Shown in pieces: positions 1 through 9,622 of a stretch of DNA of 64,000 bases. Numbering within the stretch: the first letter of the stretch is position 1; every line of letters starts with the position of its first letter. The position numbers and the translations under genes are program-made. The notes beneath the pieces are model-generated. The model had not been told where the DNA came from and made no database searches. It saw nothing but the letters and a program-made list of their open reading frames with translations. Source of the DNA: Mycolicibacterium boenickei (GTDB taxonomy: Bacteria; Actinomycetota; Actinomycetes; Mycobacteriales; Mycobacteriaceae); NCBI RefSeq assembly GCF_010731295.1, contig NZ_AP022579.1:4278001-4342000 (forward strand). The letters are read 5' to 3'.

Positions 1-435
1 CGCCAGTTCTTCGGGGATCACGGTCTGCAGCGGGATGATCACCATCGACGCCAGAAGCGCACCCGAGATGGTCGCGTAGTTGTCGTTCATGAACATCGGC
101 CGGGTCCACGGCAGCGCCAACCCGATCGCGATCACCGAGACGACGAGCGCGACGGCTCCCAGGGCGTACCCGACGCCGGAGCGCCAGTGTTCGCGGCCCA
201 GTCCGAGCTCGGCCCAGCCCAGGCCGCGGGCCCGCACGAGCACCAGCAGGCCGACCGCGGCCGCCGGGACGGTGGCGATACTGGCCCACGGGGTGGTGAA
301 GTGCGCGATCAGATTGGTCAGGGTGAGGATGACGACGACGATGCCGATGTCGGCGTAGATCCGGAAATGGTGCAATGCCGAGAGCTGGGCCACCAGGGGG
401 TGGGGATGCGCGGCCACGGCGCTCTGATCAGACAT
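1..435 (-). CDS. CPBP family intramembrane metalloprotease, C-terminus cut by window edge
   Basis: The reading frame starts at an ATG at 435 and runs off the left edge, giving 145 residues that begin MSDQSAVAAHPHPL. Hydrophobic stretches lie near residues 27-40, 50-68 and 85-110. The last visible residues are PLQTVIPEELA, which matches the opening of the glutamate pair motif (EExxxR) of CPBP/CAAX-type membrane proteases. The family cleaves or processes membrane-associated proteins using this glutamate pair; the substrate here is unknown. The remaining motifs lie outside the window, so the family call rests on the topology and the EE motif only. It is followed on the same strand by no further gene in view and lies 38 bp from the phosphoketolase stop. 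Confidence 0.72.
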   Translation of the reverse strand, partial: MSDQSAVAAHPHPLVAQLSALHHFRIYADIGIVVVILTLTNLIAHFTTPWASIATVPAAAVGLLVLVRARGLGWAELGLGREHWRSGVGYALGAVALVVSVIAIGLALPWTRPMFMNDNYATISGALLASMVIIPLQTVIPEELA

Positions 436-473
436 AACTTGCCAATCGTACCGGCGCGGCGCAATTACCCAGG

Positions 474-2843
474 TCACACCGTGGCCCAGGTCCAGTTGGC
501 GATCGCCGGATCGTCCTCGCCGTGTTCGCGGGTGTAGCGCCGGGCGGCCAGTCGCGCGTCGACCATTTCCTGGCGGAGTCCCGCGGCGCTTGCCGACAGG
601 CCGTCGACCCGGTCGATCACGTCCATGACCAAGTGGAACCGGTCGAGGTCGTTGAGCATCACCATGTCGAAGGGTGTGGTCGTGGTGCCCCGCTCCTTGA
701 ACCCGCGCACGTGGAGTTGGGCGTGGTTGGTGTGCCGGTAGGCCAGCCGGTGAATCAGCCACGGGTAGCCGTGATAGGCGAAGATGATCGGCTTGTCCGT
801 GGTGAAGATCGAATCGAACTCGCGCTCGGACAGCCCGTGGGGATGTTCGGACTCGGGTTGCAGGCGCATGATGTCGACGACGTTGACCACCCGCACCTTC
901 AGCTCGGGCAGGCGGCGGCGCAGGATGTCGGCGGCGGCCAGGGTCTCCAGCGTCGGGATGTCCCCGGCGCAGGCCAGCACCACATCGGGCTCGCCCGTCG
1001 TCTTACTGGCCCACTCCCAGATCCCGAGCCCGCGGGTGCAGTGGGCGACGGCTTCGTCCATCGTGAGGTAGGTCAGCGCCGGCTGCTTGCCTGCCACGAT
1101 GACGTTGACGTACTGACGGCTGCGCAGGCAGTGGTCCGCGACCGACAGCAGGGTGTTGGCATCCGGCGGCAGGTAGACCCGCACCACTTCGGGCCGCTTG
1201 TTGGCGACATGATCGATGAAGCCCGGATCCTGATGCGAGGCGCCGTTGTGGTCCTGGCGCCACACATGGGAGGTCAGCAGATAGTTCAGCGACGCGATCG
1301 GCCGGCGCCAGGTCAGATGGGAACTGCTGAACAACCATTTGGCGTGCTGGTTGAGCATGGAGTCGACGATGTGGACGAACGCCTCGTAGCAGTTGAACAG
1401 CCCGTGCCGTCCGGTCAGCAGGTAACCCTCGAGCCAGCCCTGGCACAGGTGCTCGGAGAGGACTTCCATCACTCGGCCGTCGGGGGCCAGGTTCTCGTCG
1501 ACGGACAGGGTCTCGGCTTGCCAGGCCTTGTCGGTCTTCTCGAACACGGCGGCCAGCCGGTTCGAAGCGGTTTCGTCCGGTCCCATCAACCGGAAGCGGT
1601 CGGGGTTGCCTGCGATGACGTCACGCAGGAACGTGCCGAGCACGCGGGTGGCTTCGGCGGTCTCGGTGCCGGGGCTGTCCACGGTCACCGCGTAATCGGC
1701 GAAGTCGGGGAGGTCGAGGTCACGAAGCAGCAATCCGCCGTTGGCGTGCGGGTTGGCGCTCATCCGCCGGTTGCCCGACGGTGCCAGCGCTCGCAGGTCG
1801 GGCCGCAGCGCCCCGGTGGCGTCGAAAAGTTCCTCGGGCCGGTAGCTCCGCAGCCAGGTTTCCAGCTGCGCCATGTGGGACGGGTTGGTCCGGGTCTCGG
1901 AAAGTGGCACCTGATGGGAGCGCCAGGTGCCCTCGACCAGTTTTCCGTCCACTTCGTGCGGCCCGGTCCAGCCCTTGGGCGTGCGCAGGACGATCATGGG
2001 CCACAGCGGGCGGCCCGGTTCGCCGTCGAGCCGGGCCGCCCGCTGGATCGCCGCGATCTGATCGAACGCCTCGTCCATGGCCGCGGCCAGTTGCTGGTGC
2101 ACGTTGGCCGGGTCGTCGCCGGCCACGGTGATGGGCCGGTAACCGTAGCCGTAGAACAGTGATTCGAGTTCCTCCTGCGGGATGCGGGACAGCACTGTGG
2201 GATTGGCGATCTTGTAGCCGTTGAGGTGCAGGATCGGCAGCACCGCTCCGTCGACGGCCGGGTTGAGGAACTTGTTCGAATGCCAGCTGGCGGCCAGCGG
2301 CCCGGTCTCGGCCTCACCGTCGCCGACCACGCAGGCCACCACGAGGTCCGGATTGTCGAACGCGGCGCCGTAGGCGTGCACCAGCGCGTAGCCGAGTTCG
2401 CCGCCCTCGTGGATGGATCCGGGTGTCTCGGCGGCCACGTGACTGGGGATACCGCCGGGAAACGAGAACTGGCGGAACAGTTTCCGGAGGCCATCGGTGT
2501 CCTGTCCGATCCCGGTGTAGACCTCGCTGTAGGTGCCTTCCAGGTAGGCGTTGGCCACCAGACCCGGACCGCCGTGGCCGGGCCCGGTGACGTAGATGAT
2601 GTTCGCGTCGCGTTCGCGGATGATCCGGTTGAGGTGGGCGTACAGCAGGTTCAACCCCGGCGTGGTGCCCCAGTGGCCCAGCAGTCGCGGTTTGACGTGC
2701 TCGGCGGCCAGCGGCTCGGCGAGCAACGGGTTGTCGAGTAGGTAGATCTGGCCGACGGACAGGTAGTTGGCCGCGCGCCAGTAGGCGTTGAGCTGCTCGA
2801 GTTCCGTATCGGTCAGTGCCGGTGTGAGGGTCGCGTCGCTCAT
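474..2843 (-). CDS. xfp: Xylulose-5-phosphate/fructose-6-phosphate phosphoketolase
   Basis: Thiamine-diphosphate enzyme that splits xylulose 5-phosphate or fructose 6-phosphate with phosphate into acetyl phosphate and glyceraldehyde 3-phosphate or erythrose 4-phosphate. The 789-residue product has the usual family length and three-domain order. Visible signatures are GHGGPG near residue 90, the ThDP/Mg loop [11 protein letters not shown] near residue 175, and the [19 protein letters not shown] stretch in the central domain. An in-frame ATG exists further upstream, but ATGAGCGACGCG at 2843 is preceded by GGAGAA at proper spacing and fits family N-termini. It is divergent from a thiolase-like gene; the 103 bp between them contain a 16-bp palindrome. 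It gives a bypass from sugar phosphates to acetyl units. Very confident of family. Confidence 0.97.
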   Translation of the reverse strand: MSDATLTPALTDTELEQLNAYWRAANYLSVGQIYLLDNPLLAEPLAAEHVKPRLLGHWGTTPGLNLLYAHLNRIIRERDANIIYVTGPGHGGPGLVANAYLEGTYSEVYTGIGQDTDGLRKLFRQFSFPGGIPSHVAAETPGSIHEGGELGYALVHAYGAAFDNPDLVVACVVGDGEAETGPLAASWHSNKFLNPAVDGAVLPILHLNGYKIANPTVLSRIPQEELESLFYGYGYRPITVAGDDPANVHQQLAAAMDEAFDQIAAIQRAARLDGEPGRPLWPMIVLRTPKGWTGPHEVDGKLVEGTWRSHQVPLSETRTNPSHMAQLETWLRSYRPEELFDATGALRPDLRALAPSGNRRMSANPHANGGLLLRDLDLPDFADYAVTVDSPGTETAEATRVLGTFLRDVIAGNPDRFRLMGPDETASNRLAAVFEKTDKAWQAETLSVDENLAPDGRVMEVLSEHLCQGWLEGYLLTGRHGLFNCYEAFVHIVDSMLNQHAKWLFSSSHLTWRRPIASLNYLLTSHVWRQDHNGASHQDPGFIDHVANKRPEVVRVYLPPDANTLLSVADHCLRSRQYVNVIVAGKQPALTYLTMDEAVAHCTRGLGIWEWASKTTGEPDVVLACAGDIPTLETLAAADILRRRLPELKVRVVNVVDIMRLQPESEHPHGLSEREFDSIFTTDKPIIFAYHGYPWLIHRLAYRHTNHAQLHVRGFKERGTTTTPFDMVMLNDLDRFHLVMDVIDRVDGLSASAAGLRQEMVDARLAARRYTREHGEDDPAIANWTWATV

Positions 2844-2882
2844 GTTCTCCATAGTGGCCGGTATCGGTGAATGGCGCCCGGG

Positions 2883-2898
2883 ATCCGGGTACCCGGAT
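2883..2898. promoter_or_regulatory. Perfect 16-bp palindrome in divergent xfp/thiolase intergenic region
   Basis: ATCCGGGTACCCGGAT is fully self-complementary and sits 40 bp upstream of the xfp start and 48 bp upstream of the thiolase-like start. Its placement between two divergent genes suggests a dimeric repressor or activator site acting on one or both promoters. No cognate regulator is encoded next to it. The role is inference from symmetry and position. Confidence 0.5.
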
Positions 2899-2946
2899 TC
2901 GGGCGGGCCAACCAACACCACCCGAAATCCGGCTAGGTTCGTGAGC

Positions 2947-4434
2947 ATGGGCGTGCCCAGGACTGTCGACCCGCGAACCCCGGTCCTGGTCGGTTACGGC
3001 CAGGTCAACCAACGGCAGGTGACGCCGACCGTCGAACCGGTCGATCTGATGGCCGAGGCGGCCCGGGCCGCCGCCGACCCGCGCGTGCTGGAGGCGGTCG
3101 ACTCGGTGCGGATCGTCAATGTGCTGTCCTGGCGCTACCGCGATCCGGGTTTGCTGTTGGCGCAGCGGATCCGGGCCGGCAACGCCCAGACGCGCTACAC
3201 CGGGGTGGGTGGCAATGTTCCGCAGACTCTCGTGGGCCGGGCCTGCCTGGATCTGCAGGGCGGACGGGCCGAGGTGGTCCTGATCGCCGGGGCCGAGACG
3301 TGGCGCACCCGTAGCCGGCTGCGGGCGGCCGGGACCACACCGGACTGGACGCGCCAGGACGAGTCCGTTCCGGAGGCCCCGGGTGCGCATGACGGAGTGC
3401 CGATGGCCGGCGCCGCGGAGCTCCGCATCATGCTGGACCGACCGGCCTACGTGTACCCGATGATCGAGCAGGCGCTGCGGATCGCGAGCGGTGAGACCAG
3501 TGACGAACACCGCAGGCGGATCGGGGAGCTGTGGTCACGGTTCAGCGCGGTGGCGGCCGGCAACGCGCATGCCTGGAGCCGGGAAGCGGTGCCCGCCGAG
3601 GCGATCTGGCAGCCAGGCCCGGACAACCGGATGATCAGCTGGCCCTACACCAAGTTGATGAACTCCAACAACATGGTGGATCAGGGTGCGGCGCTGGTCC
3701 TCACCACCGCCGAGAAGGCGATCTATCTTCAGATCCCCACCGACCGTTGGGTTTTCCCCTATGCCGCGACGGACTCGCACGACACCTATGCCGTCGGTGA
3801 GCGAGCCGAGCTCGACCGGTCGCCGGGGATCCGGATCGCGGGGCGCCGAGTCCTGGAGCTGGCCGGGGTGGGCCTCGACGAGGTCGACTTCGTCGACGTC
3901 TACTCGTGCTTTCCCTCGGCGGTGCAGGTGGCGGCGGCCGAAATCGGTCTGCCCCTGGCCGATCCGTCACGGCCCTTGACGGTGACCGGCGGGCTGACGT
4001 TCGCGGGCGGGCCGTGGAACAACTACGTGTCCCATTCGATCGCCACGATGGCCGAGCGGCTCGTGGCCAACCCAGGAAGCCGGGGGCTGATCACCGCCAA
4101 CGGCGGCTACCTCACCAAGCACAGCTTCGGGGTGTACGGCACCGAGCCGCCGCCCCGGGAATTCCGTTGGCAGGACGTGCAATCCGAGGTCGATGCCGAG
4201 CCGACGCGGCGGCTGGAGGTGGAGTTCACCGGCACTGGCACGGTGGAATCGTGGACCACGCCGGTGGGCCGTGACGGCACCGTGGAGCGGGCATTCCTCG
4301 CGGTGCGCACCCCGGGGGACGGCCGCACCATGGCCCGGATCGTCGACGAGTCGCAGGCCGCGGCGACCATGTCCGAGGACATCGCCGGGGCGCAGGTGCG
4401 GGTGCACGCCGACGGCAGTGCGACCCTGCTCTAG
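2947..4434 (+). CDS. Thiolase-superfamily (acetyl-CoA acetyltransferase-like) protein
   Basis: A 495-residue protein with thiolase-fold features: an N-terminal [12 protein letters not shown] segment as in SCP2-type thiolases, and [21 protein letters not shown] near residue 355, which carries the family's GG and N/H positions. The N-terminal nucleophile cysteine context of true thiolases is not obvious ([10 protein letters not shown] near residue 98 is the likeliest spot), so it may act as a thiolase-like condensing or cleaving enzyme of unknown substrate. Length and position resemble M. tuberculosis Rv1867 from memory. Start: ATG 2947 is chosen; an in-frame GTG at 2941 is possible. Its TAG overlaps the stop of the convergent HerA-like gene by 4 bp. 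Confidence 0.8.
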   Translation: MGVPRTVDPRTPVLVGYGQVNQRQVTPTVEPVDLMAEAARAAADPRVLEAVDSVRIVNVLSWRYRDPGLLLAQRIRAGNAQTRYTGVGGNVPQTLVGRACLDLQGGRAEVVLIAGAETWRTRSRLRAAGTTPDWTRQDESVPEAPGAHDGVPMAGAAELRIMLDRPAYVYPMIEQALRIASGETSDEHRRRIGELWSRFSAVAAGNAHAWSREAVPAEAIWQPGPDNRMISWPYTKLMNSNNMVDQGAALVLTTAEKAIYLQIPTDRWVFPYAATDSHDTYAVGERAELDRSPGIRIAGRRVLELAGVGLDEVDFVDVYSCFPSAVQVAAAEIGLPLADPSRPLTVTGGLTFAGGPWNNYVSHSIATMAERLVANPGSRGLITANGGYLTKHSFGVYGTEPPPREFRWQDVQSEVDAEPTRRLEVEFTGTGTVESWTTPVGRDGTVERAFLAVRTPGDGRTMARIVDESQAAATMSEDIAGAQVRVHADGSATLL

Positions 4435-7400
4435 CGCGCGGCCAGCTCCCGCTGCGCCAGGGCGAGGACCTCGTCGGCGGTCGGTGGGCTGGGCGGATGA
4501 TGGGACAGGCACCAGGGTGTCTGGATCTTGTGAAAAGCGTTGCCTTCCAACGCTACATAGAACTGACCCGAACGCAGCTTGCTGATGTCGGGCACGTGGC
4601 CGCCCTTTACCCGGGCCATTTCCCGGGCCACCGCGATCTGGGCGGGGGAGTTCAGTAGGCCGTAGAACTGCGTGGTGGCATTGCCCGGGATGTGGTTGTG
4701 CAGGCCGCGCGGGGACTGCGTGGCGAACACCAGTCCGAGCCCGTACTTCCGGGCCTGCGAGGACAGCGCGAGGGTGCTGTGGGTGGCGGCGGTCGTGTGA
4801 CTCGACGGTGCGAAGTTCTGCGCCTCGTCGATCACCAGCAGGCCGCCGAGCGGCCGGTCCCCGGCCGGGTTGCGCTTGATCCACGCGAACAGCGCCATCT
4901 GCAACTGGTTGACGAACCCTTCGCGCTGTTGATCGCTGGTCAATCCGGCCATGTTGATCACCGACACCCTGGCCCGGTAACCCGGCGACGGCGTCAACAG
5001 CATCCCGGGGTCGGCGGCGGTCCCGGCTCCGCCGAACAGCGGATCGTTGACCGTCGCGGCGCGCAGGTTCTGCGCCAACTCGGCGGCCAGCTTCTGTGCC
5101 CCGCCCAGCGCGCTGACTTCGACCGGCAGATTGCCGAGCAGGTCGATGAAGCCGCCAAGGCCGCTCGAGGGGCTCGCCCCGTAGAACCGCAGTGCCTCCC
5201 GCAGCACCGCGCGGGACCGCTCCGCCTTGGCGGTGTTGCCTGCGATCAGGGCGCGGGGTTCGAGTGCGGCGACGGCGGATTCGACGGCGTCGGAGAACTC
5301 GTCGTCGTCGTCGATGACACTGGCGAAGTCGGGGAGCGGCTGGAAGGACAGCGGGCGACCGGTCGACCGGCGCGGGGTCCACACCACGACCTCGGCGTCC
5401 TCGAAGTACGCGTCGGCACGTTCATCGTCGGCCGGGTTCCATCCCGGGGGATTGTCGGGCCAGCGGGCGCCCAGCCGAGACAGGTCGTTGTTGGGGTCCA
5501 GCACGATCGACGACACGCCCCGCAGCGCGCACTCCTCGACCAGGCGCCGGATCAGCACGGTTTTGCCCGATCCGGAGCCGGCGAAGATCGCCGTGTGTTT
5601 ACGCAGTGCGGCCAGGTCGACGGACACGGGGCGGCCGCCGGGGCTGTCCAGGCCCAGGGTGATCGCGGTGGGCGAGTGTTCGATCACCGGCTCGGGCTGC
5701 TGCGCCCGTATCGGACCGGTGGCGAGCTCGGCGTCCACATCGATCTGGGCCGGCGGCGGGGGATCGCCCGCGATGTCCCCGAGCGCGGCGCGCAGCCAGC
5801 CGATCCCGTGGGCGGGGCGGCGCCGGCGTAACCACTCGGGCAGGTCGGGGTGGTTGTCGTCGATCAGGTCGCGCAGCGCCGTCATGGTGCGCACGTCGTC
5901 CTCGCTCATCGGCAGCACCCGGCCGCCGGCTGCCTCGAACTCCGCGATCATCACGGCGGTTTTGGCGCCCTTCGGCCACGCGGTGTTGCGCAGCAGGAAC
6001 AGCTGACGCCGGTCCGGATTGAAGCCCGTTGCCTCCCAGGCTTTCCGGACCCTGTTCTGGACCGCGACGGCATTGCCGGACGAGACCGCGCGGAATGCCC
6101 AGTGCCGCTCGTCGTCGGTGGCGGCATCGAGCGTCTGGCGCAGTCGTCCGTGCAGCACCACGCGTTGGCCCGGGAGCGGATCGGGGCGGAATGCCTGTCC
6201 GGCCTCGCCGAGCTCGGTGATCCACGCGTCCAGCGCGGCCGACAGCAGGCCGGGCATCGTGGTGTCCTCGCCATCGGGGTCCAGCGCGGCGACGGTCACG
6301 GCGCGGCGCCGATAGTCGGAGAAGCGGCGGTCCAATTCGCCGGTGTCCCCGAGCGCGGTGCCGGTCCCGGTGGGCTCGTGGGGCCCGGACACGTCACCGG
6401 TGAGTTGGGTCAGTTCTTCGATCGTGTCGTGTTCCAGGCAGCGGCGCACATGGGTGTCGGCGCGCTTGAGCAGCTGGCGCGGCGTGTACTGGGTGGCCTC
6501 GTCGAACGCCGACGGCAGGATCGGCCAGCTCGGGTAGGGCGCGGCGAATCCGATCGCCGAATAGCTGGCGGTGAACCGGCGTTCCAGGATGGCGCGGCCG
6601 ACCTCCGGCGTCGGCAGGCCCTGCAGCAGCGCGGTGGTCCGGAAGCGGTCCTGCACCGTCGCGGTGGCGCGGTCCTGGATCGCCTCCCAGGCGGCGGGCA
6701 GGCAGGCCACCACGCCGACGGTGCGGCGCATGGTCTGGCGGATCGACATCAGCCCGTGGGCGATGTGTTCGAGGTCGTTGTTACCCGGGGGGCGCGCGGT
6801 TCCACCCGGGTCGGTGCCGGCCGCGCCGGAGGTGTCGGTGCGCTCGCTGGACTGGGCCAGCAGCGTGTCGATCTGGTCGAGGGCCAGAACGGACGGCCCG
6901 GCAAGGGCGATCAGCCGGGAGATGTCGCGCACCGATTCCTGCGGGGTGAGCACCGGCGCGGGCAGGCCCCAGGCCTCCTTCTCGCCGCTGCCGGTCAGGA
7001 AGGCTTCGCCGATGTCCTGTAGCTCGAGGTCGCCTGCGCCGAGCAGCACCAGGGCGCGCAGGGTGTGGTGTGCGCGCTTGACGGTGTGCCGGTGGACCTT
7101 GTGCAGGGAGTTGACGAAGTCGGTGAGGATCTCCGGGGTCAGGTCGTCGTCGCCGATCACCGCCCGGCGATTGGCCCGGGAGATGTGGGCCACCGAGGAC
7201 AGTTCCCACAACAGGTCTTTGAGTTGGGTTTCGCGCTCGCTGCCTGGCCGGCCCAGGCTCTCCAGGATGCCTGCGCGGGCGGACTGCCAGAAGCTGGCCG
7301 CATCCAGCAGTTCGACGAGGAAGAAGAAACCGCCGCCGGTCTGCACCTGCTCGCGCACCTGACCGAGCAGGTGGGTCTTGCCCGATCCGGCCGGGCCGCG

Positions 7401-7589
7401 AACCACCACGCCCAGCGGGCTGGAGTCGGTTTCCCGTTCGGCATCGCCGAAGGCGGCCATCACGTCGGCCATCGGCCGGTCGTGCAGGCCGCGCACGTGC
7501 AGCGCGCCCTGCGAATGCCACAGATCGTCGGCGGTCGGCGCCCAGGTCAGGCGGAGCGCGCTGAGCGCTTCGCGGTGCTGAAGCTCCAT
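4431..7589 (-). CDS. Double-ATPase protein with C-terminal HerA/FtsK-like domain
   Basis: A 1052-residue cytosolic protein with two P-loops. The first, GPAGSGKT at residues 65-72, begins an AAA/STAND-like module of about 400 residues with a LDQIDTLL Walker-B-like strand near residue 240. The second, GSGSGKT at residues 670-676, is followed by IVLDPNNDLSRLG and a Walker B LLVIDEAQNFAP near residue 920, the order seen in HerA/VirB4/FtsK-type DNA-translocating ATPases (DUF87-like). ATQSPRG after the Walker B is also typical. The ATG overlaps the TGA of the upstream 214-residue winged-helix gene by one base, so the pair is translationally coupled. No nuclease domain is seen in either product. Function is unknown; DNA translocation or antiviral surveillance is inference. 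Confidence 0.8.
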   Translation of the reverse strand: MELQHREALSALRLTWAPTADDLWHSQGALHVRGLHDRPMADVMAAFGDAERETDSSPLGVVVRGPAGSGKTHLLGQVREQVQTGGGFFFLVELLDAASFWQSARAGILESLGRPGSERETQLKDLLWELSSVAHISRANRRAVIGDDDLTPEILTDFVNSLHKVHRHTVKRAHHTLRALVLLGAGDLELQDIGEAFLTGSGEKEAWGLPAPVLTPQESVRDISRLIALAGPSVLALDQIDTLLAQSSERTDTSGAAGTDPGGTARPPGNNDLEHIAHGLMSIRQTMRRTVGVVACLPAAWEAIQDRATATVQDRFRTTALLQGLPTPEVGRAILERRFTASYSAIGFAAPYPSWPILPSAFDEATQYTPRQLLKRADTHVRRCLEHDTIEELTQLTGDVSGPHEPTGTGTALGDTGELDRRFSDYRRRAVTVAALDPDGEDTTMPGLLSAALDAWITELGEAGQAFRPDPLPGQRVVLHGRLRQTLDAATDDERHWAFRAVSSGNAVAVQNRVRKAWEATGFNPDRRQLFLLRNTAWPKGAKTAVMIAEFEAAGGRVLPMSEDDVRTMTALRDLIDDNHPDLPEWLRRRRPAHGIGWLRAALGDIAGDPPPPAQIDVDAELATGPIRAQQPEPVIEHSPTAITLGLDSPGGRPVSVDLAALRKHTAIFAGSGSGKTVLIRRLVEECALRGVSSIVLDPNNDLSRLGARWPDNPPGWNPADDERADAYFEDAEVVVWTPRRSTGRPLSFQPLPDFASVIDDDDEFSDAVESAVAALEPRALIAGNTAKAERSRAVLREALRFYGASPSSGLGGFIDLLGNLPVEVSALGGAQKLAAELAQNLRAATVNDPLFGGAGTAADPGMLLTPSPGYRARVSVINMAGLTSDQQREGFVNQLQMALFAWIKRNPAGDRPLGGLLVIDEAQNFAPSSHTTAATHSTLALSSQARKYGLGLVFATQSPRGLHNHIPGNATTQFYGLLNSPAQIAVAREMARVKGGHVPDISKLRSGQFYVALEGNAFHKIQTPWCLSHHPPSPPTADEVLALAQRELAAR

Positions 7590-8233
7590 CAGGACTCGAT
7601 CGCGATCAGGTGCTTGTCCTGGTTACCTATCTCCACCGCGGCTTCGCGGTCGGCGGGGGTGAGCACCTTCTGGTTCTCCTCGGGGATCAGGCTGACGCCG
7701 GGTTGCTGATAGAGGCTGATCAGCGCGGCGTCGACAGTGGGTCGGGGAAGCCCGGGCACGGCCTGGCGCAGTCGCAACAGGCTCACCCAGCCTCCGGGCC
7801 GGGCGGCCAGCCCGGCATAGGCGGTACGCAGCTGGATCTCGGGGCCCGCCCCGGCTGTCTGGGCGGGCACCTCGGTGGGCTCCTCGGCAGGCAGGAAGAC
7901 GTCGGCGGGAACCAGTTCGGCATGCTGGAAGTAGCGGTTCAGCGCACCCAGCAGCGTGTACAAGGCCTTGCCCTGCCCGGTGGACCGCGGCGGTGCGCCT
8001 GCGCCGAACAGGGACCGGCACAGTGCCCATCCCGCGTCGGTCAGTTCGTGGACGAGGGGCCGGGTGCCGGTGGACTCGATCAGGCCCAACCGGTTGAGCC
8101 GGTCGCGCTTCGGCTTGTCGAGCTTGGGCCCGAGCCGCTCCAGCTCGGCGTTGGGCACCGGGCGGGACTCGGCCATCAGTACCAGCAGGACAGCCTGCTC
8201 GGTGCCGGTCAGCTCGTCGAGCGCGACATTCAC
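7589..8233 (-). CDS. Winged-helix partner of the HerA-like ATPase
   Basis: A 214-residue protein started by GTG at 8233, behind AGGAAGGTGAG at good spacing. Residues about 8-70 (TGTEQAVLLVLMAESRPVP... LGLIESTG) read as a winged-helix DNA-binding or protein-interaction domain. A second helix-rich, wing-like segment at about 135-214 ends in NQDKHLIAIES. No catalytic motif is apparent. It lies directly upstream of, and overlaps by one base with, the double-ATPase gene, so it is probably its loading or regulatory partner. I do not recognise a named family; the functional link to the ATPase is inferred only from the operon. Confidence 0.7.
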   Translation of the reverse strand: MNVALDELTGTEQAVLLVLMAESRPVPNAELERLGPKLDKPKRDRLNRLGLIESTGTRPLVHELTDAGWALCRSLFGAGAPPRSTGQGKALYTLLGALNRYFQHAELVPADVFLPAEEPTEVPAQTAGAGPEIQLRTAYAGLAARPGGWVSLLRLRQAVPGLPRPTVDAALISLYQQPGVSLIPEENQKVLTPADREAAVEIGNQDKHLIAIES

Positions 8234-8384
8234 CGGATGCTCACCTTCCTGCCGTCATGTTTGTGGCACGCGGGCGGGGCGATACCGGCACGTGTCTCAA
8301 GCACGTTAGCGCGTACCGGTGACCCCGCGAGAATGTTGTTGCGCCACACGGTTTTCGCCCGCACGGTGGGTGGGGCGCCCGCAG

Positions 8385-9611
8385 CTACCCGATCGGCAGC
8401 GGCTGCGCCGGGTCGGCGATGCGTTCCGGATCGACCGGGGCGGCCGACCGGATCAGCGCCTTGACGTCGTCAAGGACATCCCACACGTTGACGTTCATCC
8501 CCGCCAGAACCCGGTTGGCGCCGTCGAGCCAGAACGCGATGAATTCACGTCCAGCAACGTCGCCGCGGAAAACCACCCGCTGATATTCGGGGGCATGACC
8601 GACATATTCCATGCCGAGGTCGTACTGATCGGTGAAGAAATACGGCAATTCGTCGTATTCGGCGGTTTTGCCCAGCATCCCCACCGCCGCTACCGCAGGT
8701 TGCTTGAGCGCGTTGGCCCAGTGTTCGGTGCGGATGCGCACCCCGAAGAACGGATGCTGCGCGGCGGCGATGTCGCCGACGGCGTAGATGTCGGGATCGC
8801 TGCTGCGCAGCGACGCGTCGACGAGCACACCGCCGTCTCCGATGGCCAGCCCGGCCTGTTCGGCCAGGCCGATGTTCGGTGCTGCGCCCACGGCGACCAG
8901 TACCGCGTCGGCGGCGACGGTGGAGCCGTCCCCGAGCCGAAGTCCGGTGGCGCGGCCGTTGTCGGTGGTGATCTCCTGGACCGACTGGTCCAGCCGCAGG
9001 TCGACGCCGTGCTCGCGGTGCAGTTGCGCGAACACCTGGCCGACCTCGGCGCCGAGGGCGGCCAGCAGCGGCAGGTGGGCGGCCTCGACGACGGTGACGT
9101 CGACATCGCGCCCCCGGGCGCTGGCGGCCACTTCCAGCCCGATCCAGCCGGCGCCTACCACGGCGAGCGTGGAACCCGGGGTCAACGCCGCGCTCAGGGC
9201 TGCGGCGTCGTCGATCGTGCGCAGGTAGTGCACCCCCGCCGCGTCGGATCCCGGGATCGGCGGGCGGCGGGACGAAGACCCGGTGGCCAGCAGCAGCTTG
9301 TCGTAACCGACGGTGGTGCCGTCGGGCAGGGCCAGCGTGTGCTCGGCGGCGTTGACGGCGGTCACCTCGGTGCCGAGCCTCAGGTCGACGTTGTGGTCGC
9401 GGTACCAGGGCGACGGATCGACCGTGAAGTCATCGAGTTTCTTCTTGCCTGCCAGGTACTCCTTGGACAGCGGCGGACGCTCGTACGGGAGCTGGTCCTC
9501 GGCGGCGAACAGCACGATATGGCCGTCAAAGTCGTTGTCCCGCAGTGCTTCAGCAGCCTTGGCGCCGGCCAGGCCGCCGCCGGCTATCGCGAATGTGGAC
9601 GACGTGGTCAT
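8385..9611 (-). CDS. FAD/NAD(P)-dependent reductase of the rubredoxin/ferredoxin reductase type
   Basis: A 408-residue flavoprotein with the standard two-Rossmann layout. An FAD-binding GGGLAGAKAAEALR lies at residues 9-22, an NAD(P)-binding VVGAGWIGLEVAASARG near residue 145, and the ATG-like LLATGSSSRRP and late YAVGDIAA motifs bind FAD. This family transfers electrons from NAD(P)H to small iron-sulfur proteins or rubredoxins that serve P450s and oxygenases. Position next to DUF72 resembles M. tuberculosis Rv1869c from memory. ATG at 9611 gives the expected compact N-terminus (MTTSSTFAIAGGG). No ferredoxin gene is adjacent; CYP124 at 51 kb could be a client, but nothing in the sequence links them. 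Confidence 0.9.
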   Translation of the reverse strand: MTTSSTFAIAGGGLAGAKAAEALRDNDFDGHIVLFAAEDQLPYERPPLSKEYLAGKKKLDDFTVDPSPWYRDHNVDLRLGTEVTAVNAAEHTLALPDGTTVGYDKLLLATGSSSRRPPIPGSDAAGVHYLRTIDDAAALSAALTPGSTLAVVGAGWIGLEVAASARGRDVDVTVVEAAHLPLLAALGAEVGQVFAQLHREHGVDLRLDQSVQEITTDNGRATGLRLGDGSTVAADAVLVAVGAAPNIGLAEQAGLAIGDGGVLVDASLRSSDPDIYAVGDIAAAQHPFFGVRIRTEHWANALKQPAVAAVGMLGKTAEYDELPYFFTDQYDLGMEYVGHAPEYQRVVFRGDVAGREFIAFWLDGANRVLAGMNVNVWDVLDDVKALIRSAAPVDPERIADPAQPLPIG

Positions 9612-9622
9612 GTCGATTCAGC

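Noticed and set aside
522..2162. 546-codon plus-strand open frame opposite phosphoketolase
   Set aside because: Composition is typical of an antisense shadow in high-GC DNA, with no domain, and it covers a clear xfp gene.
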